A DNA stretch of 64,000 bases from Selenomonas sp. AE3005 (GCF_000686945.1 NZ_JMME01000006.1:62001-126000); one strand, 5' to 3'; positions 17,067 through 26,053 are shown, counted from the first letter of the stretch. Notes: generated by a model not told the origin, from the letters alone. Translations and numbers: made by a program.

Positions 17067-17300
17067 TCAGGTGTTTTTGGCAATAATCGCACCCACGACG
17101 GCGCCGACGATGGCGGCGGTGTTGCGTTCACCTTCGGAGTATTTCTTCGGGTGCTTGTGGGAAAGCTGCTGAACTTCGTAGTTGTGGCCATGGTGCAGGG
17201 CACTGGCCTCGGCTGCACTTACCGTAATGCCGCCCATCCCCAGGCTGACACATCCGGCAAGGGCAATAGCTGTCATCTTCACATTTCGTTTGCTAAGCAT
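17067..17300 (-). CDS. Small exported protein, unknown function
   Basis: A 77-residue protein with a signal peptide (MLSKRNVKMTAIALAGCVSL, cleavage near VSAAEA). The short mature part is histidine-rich (HHGHNYEVQQLSHKHPKK) and ends in a Gly/Ala hydrophobic helix (AAIVGAVVGAIIAKNT). I do not recognise a family. The ATG at 17300 is chosen because AAAGGAG is 9 bases upstream, whereas the ATG at 17309 abuts it. A promoter lies upstream. The histidines could bind metal, which is speculation. Confidence 0.65.
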   Translation of the reverse strand: MLSKRNVKMTAIALAGCVSLGMGGITVSAAEASALHHGHNYEVQQLSHKHPKKYSEGERNTAAIVGAVVGAIIAKNT

Positions 17301-17355
17301 AAAGTACATCTCCTTTACTAAAAGGTCGAGTTGCTAATTCCTTACTACATGACCA

Positions 17356-17384
17356 ATTATAGGAGGTGTTTCTTAAAATGTAAG
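17356..17384 (-). promoter_or_regulatory. Promoter of the small exported protein
   Basis: On the minus strand, CTTACA, a 17-base spacer and TATAAT (17361 to 17356) lie about 55 bases before the gene. Confidence 0.55.
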
Positions 17385-17419
17385 GTGATTTCAATTAAAT
17401 GTTGATTAAGAAAAGTATT

Positions 17420-18070
17420 TTATTCATCGATAAGGGAATTCTTCATGGCCACCTGCTGAGCTTTGTTCATGGTTATTTTGCCATGCAGCAGGGTGATAAG
17501 CCCTTCGTCCTTAAGTTTTACGACACCGCGGTTGACAGTCTTGACGCTGGTGCCGATGTCATCGGCTATCTGCTGCCGGCTGGTATGCAGGATGAAGAGG
17601 TCCGTATCGATATCGCCCAGGCGTTTCAGCAGATATGTCTGCAGACGGTTGAGGCTGGGGAGGAACTTGACGCGGCCGGCCTCGTTGGAGGTGGGATACA
17701 TTTTGGCTGCCAGCAGCTGGGCTACCGCCAGCGCGAAGTCATTATCGATGCGCATCCACTGCAGGAAGGTTTCGGACCGCATGGCGATGACCTCACACTG
17801 CGTGCTGACCTCAGTGGAGGCAGAGTACAGTTTTTGCCCGGCCAAAACTTCCAGGTCGCCAATCAGGTCAGGGACATCGAGCGTGCCGAAGGTAAAACGC
17901 TGGCCGCTGGCAAATTCATTGCTGACTCTGATAGTGCCCCGGGTAATCAGATAGACGTGCCGGGCCTCTTCCCCTTTGCGGACGATGCTTTCCCCGGGGA
18001 AAAATATTTTATGCGTTGTCTGACGGCGGATTTCGTCAGGCATATGGTCAAGGATATAATCAAGTTTCAT
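17420..18070 (-). CDS. Crp/Fnr-family transcriptional regulator (second paralogue)
   Basis: A 216-residue regulator with a cyclic-nucleotide-binding-like domain (FPGESIVRKGEEARHVYLI, about residues 19-37) and a C-terminal helix-turn-helix (TSRQQIADDIGTSVKTVNRG, about 168-187). The start at ATG 18070 is fixed by AGGAGAGGG seven bases upstream; the frame is open further upstream but would pass through the promoter. It shows no cysteine motif for an Fe-S cluster. A palindrome at its likely transcription start suggests autoregulation or another dimeric repressor. Confidence 0.88.
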   Translation of the reverse strand: MKLDYILDHMPDEIRRQTTHKIFFPGESIVRKGEEARHVYLITRGTIRVSNEFASGQRFTFGTLDVPDLIGDLEVLAGQKLYSASTEVSTQCEVIAMRSETFLQWMRIDNDFALAVAQLLAAKMYPTSNEAGRVKFLPSLNRLQTYLLKRLGDIDTDLFILHTSRQQIADDIGTSVKTVNRGVVKLKDEGLITLLHGKITMNKAQQVAMKNSLIDE

Positions 18071-18098
18071 AGCAGTTCCCTCTCCTAAAATGCGGTGC

Positions 18099-18121
18099 GT
18101 AAATACATTATTTACATTATA
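18099..18121 (-). promoter_or_regulatory. -10 box and 17-bp palindrome of the second Crp/Fnr gene
   Basis: On the minus strand TATAAT occupies 18121-18116, immediately followed by the perfect palindrome GTAAATA-ATG-TATTTAC (18115-18099). This is where transcription would begin, so the palindrome is well placed as a repressor site. Confidence 0.5.
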
Positions 18122-18245
18122 TATGATTTCGTGTGGGGAAAAAAGGTTATTATCCGGACTATTGTCCTTTTTTTTTCGGGGGAAAGTCACTAGAATAGAT
18201 GTAGAAGTTGTACAAGCATACGCTTACATGGCTTTCTTTTCCTCT

Positions 18246-18357
18246 GGAATCCTGTTTTGGGGCAGGATTCCGGGTGCAACGTTTGTTGCAGAGAATTTAC
18301 ATAAAGCTTTTGACGTGGACTCTGTTTCGTTCCTGCAAGACGAAACGGGGTCTTTTG
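18246..18357 (+). promoter_or_regulatory. Structured untranslated region before the REC-GGDEF-EAL gene
   Basis: Three hairpins follow each other in the otherwise empty 400-base gap: GGAATCCTG/CAGGATTCC (18246-18254/18263-18271), TGCAAC/GTTGCA (18275-18280/18285-18290) and GACTCTGTTTCGT/ACGAAACGGGGTC (18318-18330/18340-18352, with G-T pairs), the last followed by TTTT. It resembles a leader RNA ending in a terminator. It does not match the GEMM-I cyclic-di-GMP riboswitch consensus as I know it. The rest of the gap is AT-rich with no other recognisable feature. Confidence 0.45.
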
Positions 18358-18471
18358 TCATATGAGCAATTATTTTTCTTTAGAAGGATTTTGGCTGGTC
18401 TTTGTAGTATATAAACATATAGTATACGTATGAGCATGAAAAGATACTCACACAGTAAAGAAGGCGATATT

Positions 18472-20175
18472 GTGGGCAATAAACCTGTTATGTTAATAGT
18501 TGATGACGTGGAAATCAACCGGGTGGTGCTGACCCAGTTCTTTCAGGAAGAATATAATATTCTGGAGGCGGAAAACGGTAAGGATGCCTTGGAAATCATT
18601 GAGGGGCAGGCTGTGTCTATTGTATTGGTAGATATGGTCATGCCGGTGATGGATGGTTTTCAGCTGCTGGGCATATTAAAGACCAATGACCAATATGCCG
18701 GTATCCCTGTGGTGGTCATGACCGCCAACAATGATGGGGACAGTGAGGCGCGTGCCATGGAGATGGGGGCCGCGGATTTTATAACCAAGCCGTATAATCC
18801 TACCATTGTGCGCTGCCGTATCCGCAATGTTATGGCCCGGGAGGAAATTGAATGGCGCAGGGTGGAGCAGGTGGCACAGAACCGCCAGCTATTGGAAATG
18901 CACCAGCGCATTGAACTTGATTCCCTGACGGGCATTTACAACCGGGAGGCTTTTTACCGCCGGGCCGGTGATATGCTGCAGGGACATGCCAATACTTCGT
19001 ACAGTATTGTGTACCTGGACATCAGCTGCTTTAAGGTCATCAATGATTTGTTCCGTATGGAAACCGGTAATCTCATATTGAAAACGGCAGCGTTTTATTT
19101 TAGCATGTTCGTAGGCGAAAAGGGCATCTGTGCCCGTATTGAGGCGGACCATTTTGTATTGTGTGTGCCTGCGGATAAGCTGGATATGGATAAGCTCATC
19201 GCCGGGGTGGACAGCACCATTCAGTCTTTGGGCATTAGTCACCATATTCATTTCTATGCCGGGGTCTATCAGGTGGATAACGCCTTCCTGCCGGTGGACC
19301 AGATGTGTGACCGCGCCCATATGGCACTCAATCGTATCAAGGGACAGTACATGACCCGTTACGCTTTCTATGATAATGGTATGCGTGACCAGATGATTGA
19401 GGAGCAGATGATTGTCCGCAATATGGAATATGCCTTGAATGAAGGCCAGTTTGGCATTGTGCTGCAGCCGATGTACAATCTGAACTCCAAGAAAATTGTC
19501 GGGGCGGAGGCCCTGGTGCGTTGGAATCACCCCAAGCAGCAGATTTCGCCGGGCAAGTTTATTCCTATTTTTGAAAGCAATGGCTTTATCGTGCGTCTGG
19601 ACAGGTACGTCTGGGAACAGGCCTGTATCACTCTGCGGCAGCAGATTGACAGGGGGCTCGATGTAGTACCCGTATCCGTCAATGTATCCCGGCTGAATTT
19701 CTATAATAGTGATTTTATGGACTATTTGCTGAGCCTGGTCAAAAAATACGACATTGAGCCACGGCTGTTGAAACTGGAAATTACCGAAAGTGCCTATATG
19801 GACAATCCGCATCAGCTGATTGCCATGGTCAGAGCTTTTCGAGGGCATGGATTCCCTGTGCTGATGGATGATTTTGGCAGTGGTTTTTCCTCGCTTAATA
19901 TGCTCAAGGATTTGCCGGTAGATGTGCTGAAAATCGACATGGCCTTTGTCCGGGAAGTGGGCAGGTCCAGCAGGGCCGGTGCTATTATGGAGTCCATTGT
20001 AGACCTGGGCGGGCGCCTCAATATGGAAGTTGTCGTGGAAGGCGTGGAAACGCAGGAGCAGGTGGATTTCCTGGAGAGCATTGGCTGCCATGATATTCAG
20101 GGGTATTATTTTGCCAAGCCCTTGGATGTGGAAAGCTTTATGGGATTGGTAGAACGTAGTCAAAAGGGAGAGTAA
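18472..20175 (+). CDS. Response regulator with degenerate GGDEF and EAL domains
   Basis: A 567-residue putative cyclic-di-GMP phosphodiesterase. The receiver domain (about residues 5-120) has the DD pair (VDDVEIN), the phospho-acceptor in LVDMVMPVMDG and the lysine in TKPYNP. The GGDEF-like domain (about 160-290) reads EADHF where GGDEF is needed, so it should not make cyclic-di-GMP. The EAL domain (about 310-560) keeps EALVRW, EITESAY, DDFGSGFSS, KIDMAF and EGVET. The GTG at 18472 is preferred because AAAGAAGG (18457-18464) is 7 bases upstream; an in-frame ATG at 18430 lacks such a site. No partner histidine kinase is adjacent. A HAD hydrolase gene follows 3 bases later. Confidence 0.88.
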   Translation: MGNKPVMLIVDDVEINRVVLTQFFQEEYNILEAENGKDALEIIEGQAVSIVLVDMVMPVMDGFQLLGILKTNDQYAGIPVVVMTANNDGDSEARAMEMGAADFITKPYNPTIVRCRIRNVMAREEIEWRRVEQVAQNRQLLEMHQRIELDSLTGIYNREAFYRRAGDMLQGHANTSYSIVYLDISCFKVINDLFRMETGNLILKTAAFYFSMFVGEKGICARIEADHFVLCVPADKLDMDKLIAGVDSTIQSLGISHHIHFYAGVYQVDNAFLPVDQMCDRAHMALNRIKGQYMTRYAFYDNGMRDQMIEEQMIVRNMEYALNEGQFGIVLQPMYNLNSKKIVGAEALVRWNHPKQQISPGKFIPIFESNGFIVRLDRYVWEQACITLRQQIDRGLDVVPVSVNVSRLNFYNSDFMDYLLSLVKKYDIEPRLLKLEITESAYMDNPHQLIAMVRAFRGHGFPVLMDDFGSGFSSLNMLKDLPVDVLKIDMAFVREVGRSSRAGAIMESIVDLGGRLNMEVVVEGVETQEQVDFLESIGCHDIQGYYFAKPLDVESFMGLVERSQKGE

Positions 20176-20178
20176 TCT

Positions 20179-20838
20179 TTGCAAAAAATCGGAGCATTTA
20201 TTTTTGATATGGATGGGGTTATTATCGACAGTGAGCCCATTCATTCACGGGTGAAACTTGATACCTTTGCCCATTTCGGGATTCCCTTTCGGGCGGAGGA
20301 TTTGGCCCGTTACATGGGACGTACCAGCGGTGCAATTTTTCGGGACGCCCTGGCTGCCTGCGGCCGGCAGGATATTAAACCGGAAGATATGGCGGCCTAC
20401 AAGCACGCGCATTATCTCGAGGTGCTGGAAAGTGGTGTCATTGACCCCGTGGCTGGCAGCGTGGATTTGATAAAGAATCTGCATGCCGCTGAGATTCCTT
20501 TGGGACTGGCTACGTCGTCCAACGTACGCGTGATGAATACGGTACTGGACAGTTTTGCTATCAGAACTTATTTTTCCTCGATTCTGTCGGGAGGCGAATT
20601 GCCGGAGAGCAAACCGAATCCGGCAATTTATCTCATCAGCGCGGAACGTTTGGGAGTGGCACCGGCAGACTGCGTGGTGCTGGAAGATACGGAAAACGGT
20701 ATTTTAGCAGCCAAGCGAGCTGGTATGTACTGTATTGCCTTTCGGAACCTAAATTCCGGCCGGCAGGATTTAAGCCTGGCTGATGAGGTGGTGGACAGTC
20801 TGACTGAGATTGACGTAAACCGCTTGGCAGGAAAATAA
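20179..20838 (+). CDS. HAD-superfamily hydrolase, beta-phosphoglucomutase-like
   Basis: A 219-residue HAD subfamily IA protein. The nucleophile motif FDMDGVIIDSEP is at residues 9-20, the motif II threonine/serine in LATSSNV, the lysine in ESKPNPAIYL, and motif IV in VLEDTENGILAAKRAGM. This pattern matches phosphatases and phosphoglucomutases acting on sugar phosphates. The TTG start at 20179 has GGGAG 8 bases upstream, and the gene is probably co-transcribed with the response regulator. A strong terminator follows. Confidence 0.88.
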   Translation: MQKIGAFIFDMDGVIIDSEPIHSRVKLDTFAHFGIPFRAEDLARYMGRTSGAIFRDALAACGRQDIKPEDMAAYKHAHYLEVLESGVIDPVAGSVDLIKNLHAAEIPLGLATSSNVRVMNTVLDSFAIRTYFSSILSGGELPESKPNPAIYLISAERLGVAPADCVVLEDTENGILAAKRAGMYCIAFRNLNSGRQDLSLADEVVDSLTEIDVNRLAGK

Positions 20839-20850
20839 AATAAATAGAAA

Positions 20851-20879
20851 AGCCCGGATAAACGCTTATCCGGGCTTTT
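20851..20879 (+). terminator. Terminator after the HAD hydrolase gene
   Basis: AGCCCGGATAA pairs perfectly with TTATCCGGGCT around ACGC, followed by TTT. Confidence 0.9.
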
Positions 20880-20914
20880 AATATCGTGTTGACAATAATG
20901 CAGCAGACGGGCTG

Positions 20915-21190
20915 TTACACTACATCGAAACTTTCGATGGTGCCGTACTGGAGGTACTGGCTGGCCTTGGTGGGCTCGCCGTCCAGAATTTCTTTGCTGA
21001 CAGCATCCATCTGGCCTTCAGTAACATTGACACGGCCAGCTTTGATTTCATCTTCAACCTTGGTCAGCAGCTCTTTACGAGCTTTCTTCGTAGTGTTGTA
21101 GACAGTGTGGTTGTAGAAAATGTTCATGGATTTCTGCGTCTTTTCTTCATCGCAGTTGAAGAAGACATAAACTTTTTTTTCGGTTGCCAT
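20915..21190 (-). CDS. Small conserved-looking protein of unknown function
   Basis: A 91-residue, mostly hydrophilic cytoplasmic protein beginning MATEKKVYVFFNCDEEKTQK. It has no signal peptide or membrane segment and I do not recognise a domain. GGGGGA lies 12 bases before the ATG, and the gene has clean codon use on its own strand between convergent and divergent neighbours. Its 5' region (21191-21320) is AT-rich. Confidence 0.65.
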   Translation of the reverse strand: MATEKKVYVFFNCDEEKTQKSMNIFYNHTVYNTTKKARKELLTKVEDEIKAGRVNVTEGQMDAVSKEILDGEPTKASQYLQYGTIESFDVV

Positions 21191-21321
21191 AATTGATAAT
21201 CCCCCTTGAAATAATATAAAAATAATTTCATTTGTGAATATGTAACCAATACAAACATTATAGCATACTTTGTCAAAAATGATAAATTAAATTGAATTTA
21301 GCGAATTGTAAAGGCAAAAGG

Positions 21322-21350
21322 TTGACAAACAAAACCGTAAAGAGTAAAGT
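21322..21350 (+). promoter_or_regulatory. Promoter upstream of galM
   Basis: TTGACA (21322-21327), a 17-base spacer and TAAAGT (21345-21350) lie 84 bases before the gene. Confidence 0.5.
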
Positions 21351-21433
21351 GAACTTGTATAGAATTGCATGAAATAATAGCAAATTCCGCAACAATTCAT
21401 GTGAGATTATCCTATGGTTTGGAGGTATCATTC

Positions 21434-22561
21434 ATGGCAGTCATTAGAAAAGAAAACTTTGGCAAGCTCAGCGATGGACGAGAGGTGGAACTCTATACCC
21501 TGCGCAATACCAAGGGGACTGAGGTAAAGGTGACGACTTACGGGGCGCGGCTGGTGAGCTGGCGCATTATGGGCAAAGCGGCTAAATTCGTCGATGTGGT
21601 GCTGGGCTATGAAGATGCGGCAGCTTATGAAAAAGATACCACCAGCATGGGCGGTGTAGTGGGCCGCCATGCCAATCGTATTGCCGGGGGCAAGGCGGTT
21701 ATCAACGGTCAGGAGTATCAGCTGGATTTAAATACCGGCTCCCGGAAACAAAATCATATTCATGGCGGTACGAAGGGCTTTCACAATGAATTGTGGCAGG
21801 CCGAGGAAGTATATGAAGGTGTCAAGCTGACTTATCACAGCAATGATGGTGACGCTGGCTATCCCGGCAATATGGACGTGACAGTTATTTATTCCCTGTC
21901 CAATGACAATGAGCTCTCCATTCAGTATGAGGCTGTCAGCGACAAGGACACCATCTGCAACCTGACCAATCATGCCTATTTCAATCTGGACGGCTTTGAA
22001 TCACCGTCCATACTTGACCAGAAAATGCAGATATTTGCTGATAAATATACCTGGGCCGACAGTGAATCCCTGCCGGACGGCAGAATCCTCTCGGTGGAGG
22101 GTACGCCCATGGATTTGCGCCAGCCGACGGCCATCGGTGCACATATTGACGATGATTTTGACCAGCTGCAGATGGCGCACGGGTATGACCACAACTGGGT
22201 GCTGCGTGATGAACCGGCCATGGTGGAAATGAAACCCGGTATGTTTGGCTACGATCCCCATTGCCCGATTGATTACCTGAAAGGCGGACTTAAAAAGGCT
22301 GCCTATGCCGAGTCTGATAAATCGGGGCTGACGCTTACCTGCTATACAACTTTGCCGGGGATTCAGTTCTATGCCGGCAACTACCTCAATGGCGGCCTGC
22401 CGGGCAAAAAGGGCGTGGAGTTCCAGCGCCGTTCCGGCTTCTGTCTGGAAACGCAGTATTTCCCCAATTCGCTGGCTAATCCGCATTTTCCGCAGCCGAT
22501 TATCAAGGCCGGGGAAAAATATCAGTCTCAGACTGTATTTGTGCTGTGGCCCAAGGATTAA
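21434..22561 (+). CDS. galM: Aldose 1-epimerase
   Basis: A 375-residue mutarotase that interconverts alpha and beta anomers of sugars such as galactose and glucose. Family signatures are present: NHIHGGTKGFHNELW with a substrate-binding histidine, NLTNHAYFNLDG with the catalytic histidine, and GFCLETQYFPNS with the catalytic glutamate. The ATG at 21434 is supported by GGAGGT at 21421-21426; the frame is open upstream without a ribosome site. No other galactose genes are adjacent; sucC begins 60 bases downstream. Confidence 0.95.
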   Translation: MAVIRKENFGKLSDGREVELYTLRNTKGTEVKVTTYGARLVSWRIMGKAAKFVDVVLGYEDAAAYEKDTTSMGGVVGRHANRIAGGKAVINGQEYQLDLNTGSRKQNHIHGGTKGFHNELWQAEEVYEGVKLTYHSNDGDAGYPGNMDVTVIYSLSNDNELSIQYEAVSDKDTICNLTNHAYFNLDGFESPSILDQKMQIFADKYTWADSESLPDGRILSVEGTPMDLRQPTAIGAHIDDDFDQLQMAHGYDHNWVLRDEPAMVEMKPGMFGYDPHCPIDYLKGGLKKAAYAESDKSGLTLTCYTTLPGIQFYAGNYLNGGLPGKKGVEFQRRSGFCLETQYFPNSLANPHFPQPIIKAGEKYQSQTVFVLWPKD

Positions 22562-22621
22562 CGGAAAAAACGTCGAATATATATAAATGGTAAATTCGTT
22601 TGATTTTAGGGAGGCAAAAGC

Positions 22622-23809
22622 ATGAATATTCATGAGTACCAGAGTAAGGCCGTACTGAAGGCCTATGGGGTTACAGTTCCCGAGGGGCTGCCGGCCTTTA
22701 CGGTGGAAGAAGCCGTAGAGAATGCCAAGAAAATCGGCACCCCTGTGGTAGTGGTCAAGGCCCAGATTCACGCAGGCGGACGCGGCAAGGCAGGTGGTGT
22801 AAAAATCGCCAAGAGCCTTGATGAGGTGAAAACCTATGCGACGGAACTGTTGGGCAAGACACTTGTAACTCATCAGACAGGGCCGGAAGGCAAGAAAGTG
22901 GGCCGCCTCCTGATTGAAGCAGGTTCCAATATCAAGAAAGAATATTATCTCTCCTTTGTCATTGACCGCCAGACGGCCCGTGTAGTCATGATGGGCTCGG
23001 AAGAAGGCGGCATGGAAATCGAAAAAGTGGCTGCCGAAATGCCGGATAAGATTTTCAAGGAATACATCGACCCGGTAGTGGGACTGGCTCCGTTCCAGGC
23101 TACGCGCATGGCCTATAATATCAATATTCCCCAGCCGGCAATCCGCAAGGCGGTGAAACTCATGACTTGTCTCTACAATGCCTTTGTGGGCAAGGACTGT
23201 TCGCTGGCGGAAATCAATCCGCTCGTGGTTACGGCTGAAGATGATGTGGTGGCGCTTGATGCCAAACTGAACTTTGATGACAGTGCGCTGTTCCGTCACC
23301 CGGATATCGAGGAACTCCGTGATGAAAGCGAGGAAGATCCCAAGGAACGCCGGGCAGCTGAGGCCGGACTCAACTATGTAAACTTAGGCGGCGATGTGGC
23401 CTGCATGGTCAATGGCGCCGGTCTGGCCATGGCTACGGTCGATATCATCAAGCATTATGGCGGTGAACCGGCCAACTTCCTCGATGTGGGCGGCGATTCC
23501 TCACCGGAAAAGATTGCTGAGGCATTCCAGATTATGCTTGACGGCGGCCAGGCCAAGGGCATTTTCGTCAATATCTTCGGCGGCATCAATCGCTGTGATG
23601 CGGTGGCTGCCGGTATTGTCGAGGCGGCAAAAATTATCTCTGACGATGGTAAATCCCTGCCTGTTCCCGTAGTGGTGCGCTTAGAGGGCACTAATGTGGA
23701 GCAGGGACGCAAGATTCTGCAGGATTCGCCCATAGCCAATGTCATTATGGCACCGACTATGGAAGGCGGCGCAGAGGAAATCGTCAAGCGTGTCAAAGCA
23801 GCACAATAA
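22622..23809 (+). CDS. sucC: Succinyl-CoA synthetase, beta subunit
   Basis: A 395-residue ADP-forming beta subunit with an ATP-grasp domain. It starts [17 protein letters not shown] as expected, has the nucleotide-binding [16 protein letters not shown] and the C-terminal [15 protein letters not shown] CoA-ligase segment. With SucD it makes or uses succinyl-CoA coupled to ADP/ATP; in succinate- and propionate-forming Negativicutes it links succinate to methylmalonyl-CoA metabolism, which is inference here. GGGAGG precedes the ATG, and sucD follows after 15 bases. Confidence 0.97.
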   Translation: MNIHEYQSKAVLKAYGVTVPEGLPAFTVEEAVENAKKIGTPVVVVKAQIHAGGRGKAGGVKIAKSLDEVKTYATELLGKTLVTHQTGPEGKKVGRLLIEAGSNIKKEYYLSFVIDRQTARVVMMGSEEGGMEIEKVAAEMPDKIFKEYIDPVVGLAPFQATRMAYNINIPQPAIRKAVKLMTCLYNAFVGKDCSLAEINPLVVTAEDDVVALDAKLNFDDSALFRHPDIEELRDESEEDPKERRAAEAGLNYVNLGGDVACMVNGAGLAMATVDIIKHYGGEPANFLDVGGDSSPEKIAEAFQIMLDGGQAKGIFVNIFGGINRCDAVAAGIVEAAKIISDDGKSLPVPVVVRLEGTNVEQGRKILQDSPIANVIMAPTMEGGAEEIVKRVKAAQ

Positions 23810-23824
23810 GGGAGGCCATCAAAC

Positions 23825-24730
23825 ATGGGTGTTTTAGTCAATAAAGATACAAAAGTCATAGTACAGGGAATAACGGGCAAGCAGGCTACGTTCCATACCA
23901 AGCAGATGCTGGCTTATGGTACGAAGATTGTAGCCGGCGTAACGCCGGGCAAGGCTGGTCAGGAAGTAGAGGGCGTGCCGGTATTCAATACGGTTAAGGA
24001 CGCCGTGGAGGCTACCGGAGCTACAGCGTCGGTGGTTTATGTGCCGGCCAGATTTGCTGCTGATTCCATTATGGAAGGCGTAGATGCCGGTCTTGACCTC
24101 GTGGTGTGCATTACCGAACACATTCCGGTGCAGGATATGGTTAAGGTCCGCCGCTATATGGAAGGCAAGAAAACCAGACTTATCGGCCCGAACTGCCCGG
24201 GAATTTTGACTACCGATGAGGCTAAGCTGGGCATTATCCCCGGCAACATTCAAAAGAAAGGCCATGTCGGACTGGTATCCCGTTCCGGAACCCTGACCTA
24301 TGAGGCCGCTTTCCAGCTCATGAACGCCGGTATCGGCGTGACCACGGCCATCGGTATTGGCGGTGACCCTGTCAAGGGCACGGACTTTATCGATGCACTG
24401 GAACTCTTCAAGAATGACCCCGAAACCAAGGCGGTGCTGATGATTGGTGAAATCGGCGGCACCGCCGAGGAAGATGCGGCGAAATGGATAAAGGAAAACA
24501 TGCCGGATAAACCGGTAGCGGCCTTTATCTCCGGCCGTCAGGCGCCTCCGGGAAAACGCATGGGCCATGCCGGTGCCATTATCTCCGGCGGCAAAGGTAC
24601 GGCGGCTGATAAAATCAAGGCTCTCAATGGTGTAGGCATTGAAGTGGCCGACACGGTCGCCCATATTGGGGAAACTGTGGTCAATACACTGAAAAAAGCC
24701 GGCATTTACGACGAGTGTCATACCTGCTGA
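23825..24730 (+). CDS. sucD: Succinyl-CoA synthetase, alpha subunit
   Basis: A 301-residue alpha subunit with the CoA-binding N-terminal Rossmann domain ([16 protein letters not shown]) and the phosphohistidine loop [16 protein letters not shown] near residue 245. It pairs with SucC from the preceding gene. A ribosome site (GGGAGG) lies 10 bases upstream of ATG 23825. Two hairpins follow before the convergent dehydrogenase gene. Confidence 0.97.
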   Translation: MGVLVNKDTKVIVQGITGKQATFHTKQMLAYGTKIVAGVTPGKAGQEVEGVPVFNTVKDAVEATGATASVVYVPARFAADSIMEGVDAGLDLVVCITEHIPVQDMVKVRRYMEGKKTRLIGPNCPGILTTDEAKLGIIPGNIQKKGHVGLVSRSGTLTYEAAFQLMNAGIGVTTAIGIGGDPVKGTDFIDALELFKNDPETKAVLMIGEIGGTAEEDAAKWIKENMPDKPVAAFISGRQAPPGKRMGHAGAIISGGKGTAADKIKALNGVGIEVADTVAHIGETVVNTLKKAGIYDECHTC

Positions 24731-24742
24731 AAATGAATAAAA

Positions 24743-24762
24743 GCCTTCCCGCACGGGAAGGC
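24743..24762 (-). terminator. Hairpin acting as terminator on the minus strand
   Basis: GCCTTCCC-GCAC-GGGAAGGC is followed by a T-run only when read on the minus strand, so it backs up termination of the dehydrogenase gene. Confidence 0.6.
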
Positions 24763-24770
24763 ATATAAAA

Positions 24771-24796
24771 AACGCTGGACGAAAGTCCAGCGTTTT
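24771..24796. terminator. Bidirectional terminator between sucD and ldh
   Basis: AACGCTGGAC-GAAA-GTCCAGCGTT has a T-run on both sides and sits between two convergent genes. Confidence 0.85.
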
Positions 24797-24816
24797 TGTT
24801 TGCCGTAACAGCAATC

Positions 24817-25773
24817 TTATTTGATGCCAGCGCCATCGAGAGCGGAACGAACGCTCTGAGCAGCTTTGTGCATTTTTTCGAGTTCATCGTCAGTGAGGTG
24901 AACTTCGAAGGAGCGCATGATACCATCAGCGCAAACCATACGGGGAATGGAAAGAGCAACGTCTTTCAGGCCGTATTCGCCTTCGAGAACTGCGGAGCAG
25001 GGCAGGATGGTGTGTTCATCATACAGAACGGACTTGATGAAACGGCAGGCAGCCATAGCGATACCGGTGTTCGTGAAGCCCTTCTTGTTGATAACATCGT
25101 AAGCAACCTGAACCAGTTCCTGTTCAACAGCCTCGTGGCTGAGTTTTTCCGTGCGGTGGAAATATTCATCCAGATCATCAATGGGGAAACCAGCGCAGCC
25201 AGTCGTGGACCAAGCAACGAAAGCAGCGTTGCCGTGTTCACCGAGAACATAACCGTTGATGTTCTTCGGGTCAACCTGGTACTTGTCAGCCAGGATGCGG
25301 CGGAAACGATAAGTTTCGAGCATCGTACCAGTACCAAGGATGAGGTTGCGCGGATAATCGAACTGCGTGGAAACAACATAAGTAGCAACGTCAAGCGGGT
25401 TGGTGATCATGATGATCATAGCTTCCTTGGTGCGTTTTACGATCTCGCCCATAACGGAGCTCATGATCTTGGCGTTGGTGCCAGCCAGTTTCAGGCGGTC
25501 CGGAGTTTCGCCCGGGCGGATGGACGGACCAGCCGTGATAACGATGATGTTTGCATCTTTGCAGTCTTCATAGTCACCGAGGTGGAACTTGATGTTCGTG
25601 CTGTAGATGCAGCTCGTTGCATGGCTGGAGTCCTTAGCTTCGCCCCAAGCCTTGTCTTCGTTGAGGTCGATGAGGACTACTTCCGTAGCCAGCTGGAAGT
25701 CAGCGATTTTGTTGGCAACTGCGGAGCCAACGTTGCTGGCGCCAATGACGACGATTTTTCTTCTGTTGTTCAT
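24817..25773 (-). CDS. L-lactate/malate dehydrogenase-family 2-hydroxyacid dehydrogenase
   Basis: A 318-residue NAD-dependent dehydrogenase with the LDH/MDH fold: Rossmann motif GASNVGSAVA, the NAD-specific acidic residue in VVLIDLN, ITNPLDVATYV, and the catalytic His180 in LGEHGNAAF. In the substrate loop it reads AGPSIRPGETPDRL, so the position of LDH Gln102 (Arg in MDH) is Ile85 and that of Arg109 is Pro91; Asp168 is replaced by Glu153, while Arg156 (Arg171) is kept. It may be lactate dehydrogenase of a Selenomonas lineage or act on another 2-oxo acid. AAT-rich leader, consensus promoter and a GGGGG ribosome site support strong expression. Confidence 0.8.
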   Translation of the reverse strand: MNNRRKIVVIGASNVGSAVANKIADFQLATEVVLIDLNEDKAWGEAKDSSHATSCIYSTNIKFHLGDYEDCKDANIIVITAGPSIRPGETPDRLKLAGTNAKIMSSVMGEIVKRTKEAMIIMITNPLDVATYVVSTQFDYPRNLILGTGTMLETYRFRRILADKYQVDPKNINGYVLGEHGNAAFVAWSTTGCAGFPIDDLDEYFHRTEKLSHEAVEQELVQVAYDVINKKGFTNTGIAMAACRFIKSVLYDEHTILPCSAVLEGEYGLKDVALSIPRMVCADGIMRSFEVHLTDDELEKMHKAAQSVRSALDGAGIK

Positions 25774-25825
25774 TTTGTTATTACCCCCTGATTGAATAAG
25801 TGAAATATATCCCTAAGTCGTGTTA

Positions 25826-25854
25826 ATCGTAGCACTATTAAGACCTAGTGTCAA
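25826..25854 (-). promoter_or_regulatory. Promoter of the 2-hydroxyacid dehydrogenase gene
   Basis: On the minus strand TTGACA (25854-25849), a 17-base spacer and TACGAT (25831-25826) form a strong vegetative promoter 53 bases before the ATG. Confidence 0.75.
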
Positions 25855-26053
25855 TGATGAATTTTAAAGAAACAAAAGCAATATTTTTCACAAAATTACA
25901 GTAAATGTCAAAAATGACGGGAAAATGTGTAAATTTACAAGGTCTGGAGAATAGCTAAGATTTTCTTAGGTTAAGTTATTGTAATTAGGAGGGTTTTATT
26001 ATATATTATAGATTGTTGTATGCGTATGTAACCGGAAGGAGATTGTAACATAG

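Noticed and set aside
18210-18430. Short plus-strand frames in the gap before the response regulator
   Set aside because: They overlap the hairpins, lack ribosome sites and have no protein-like pattern.
24796-25791. 331-codon plus-strand frame across the dehydrogenase gene
   Set aside because: Antisense to a gene with intact motifs, promoter and terminator.
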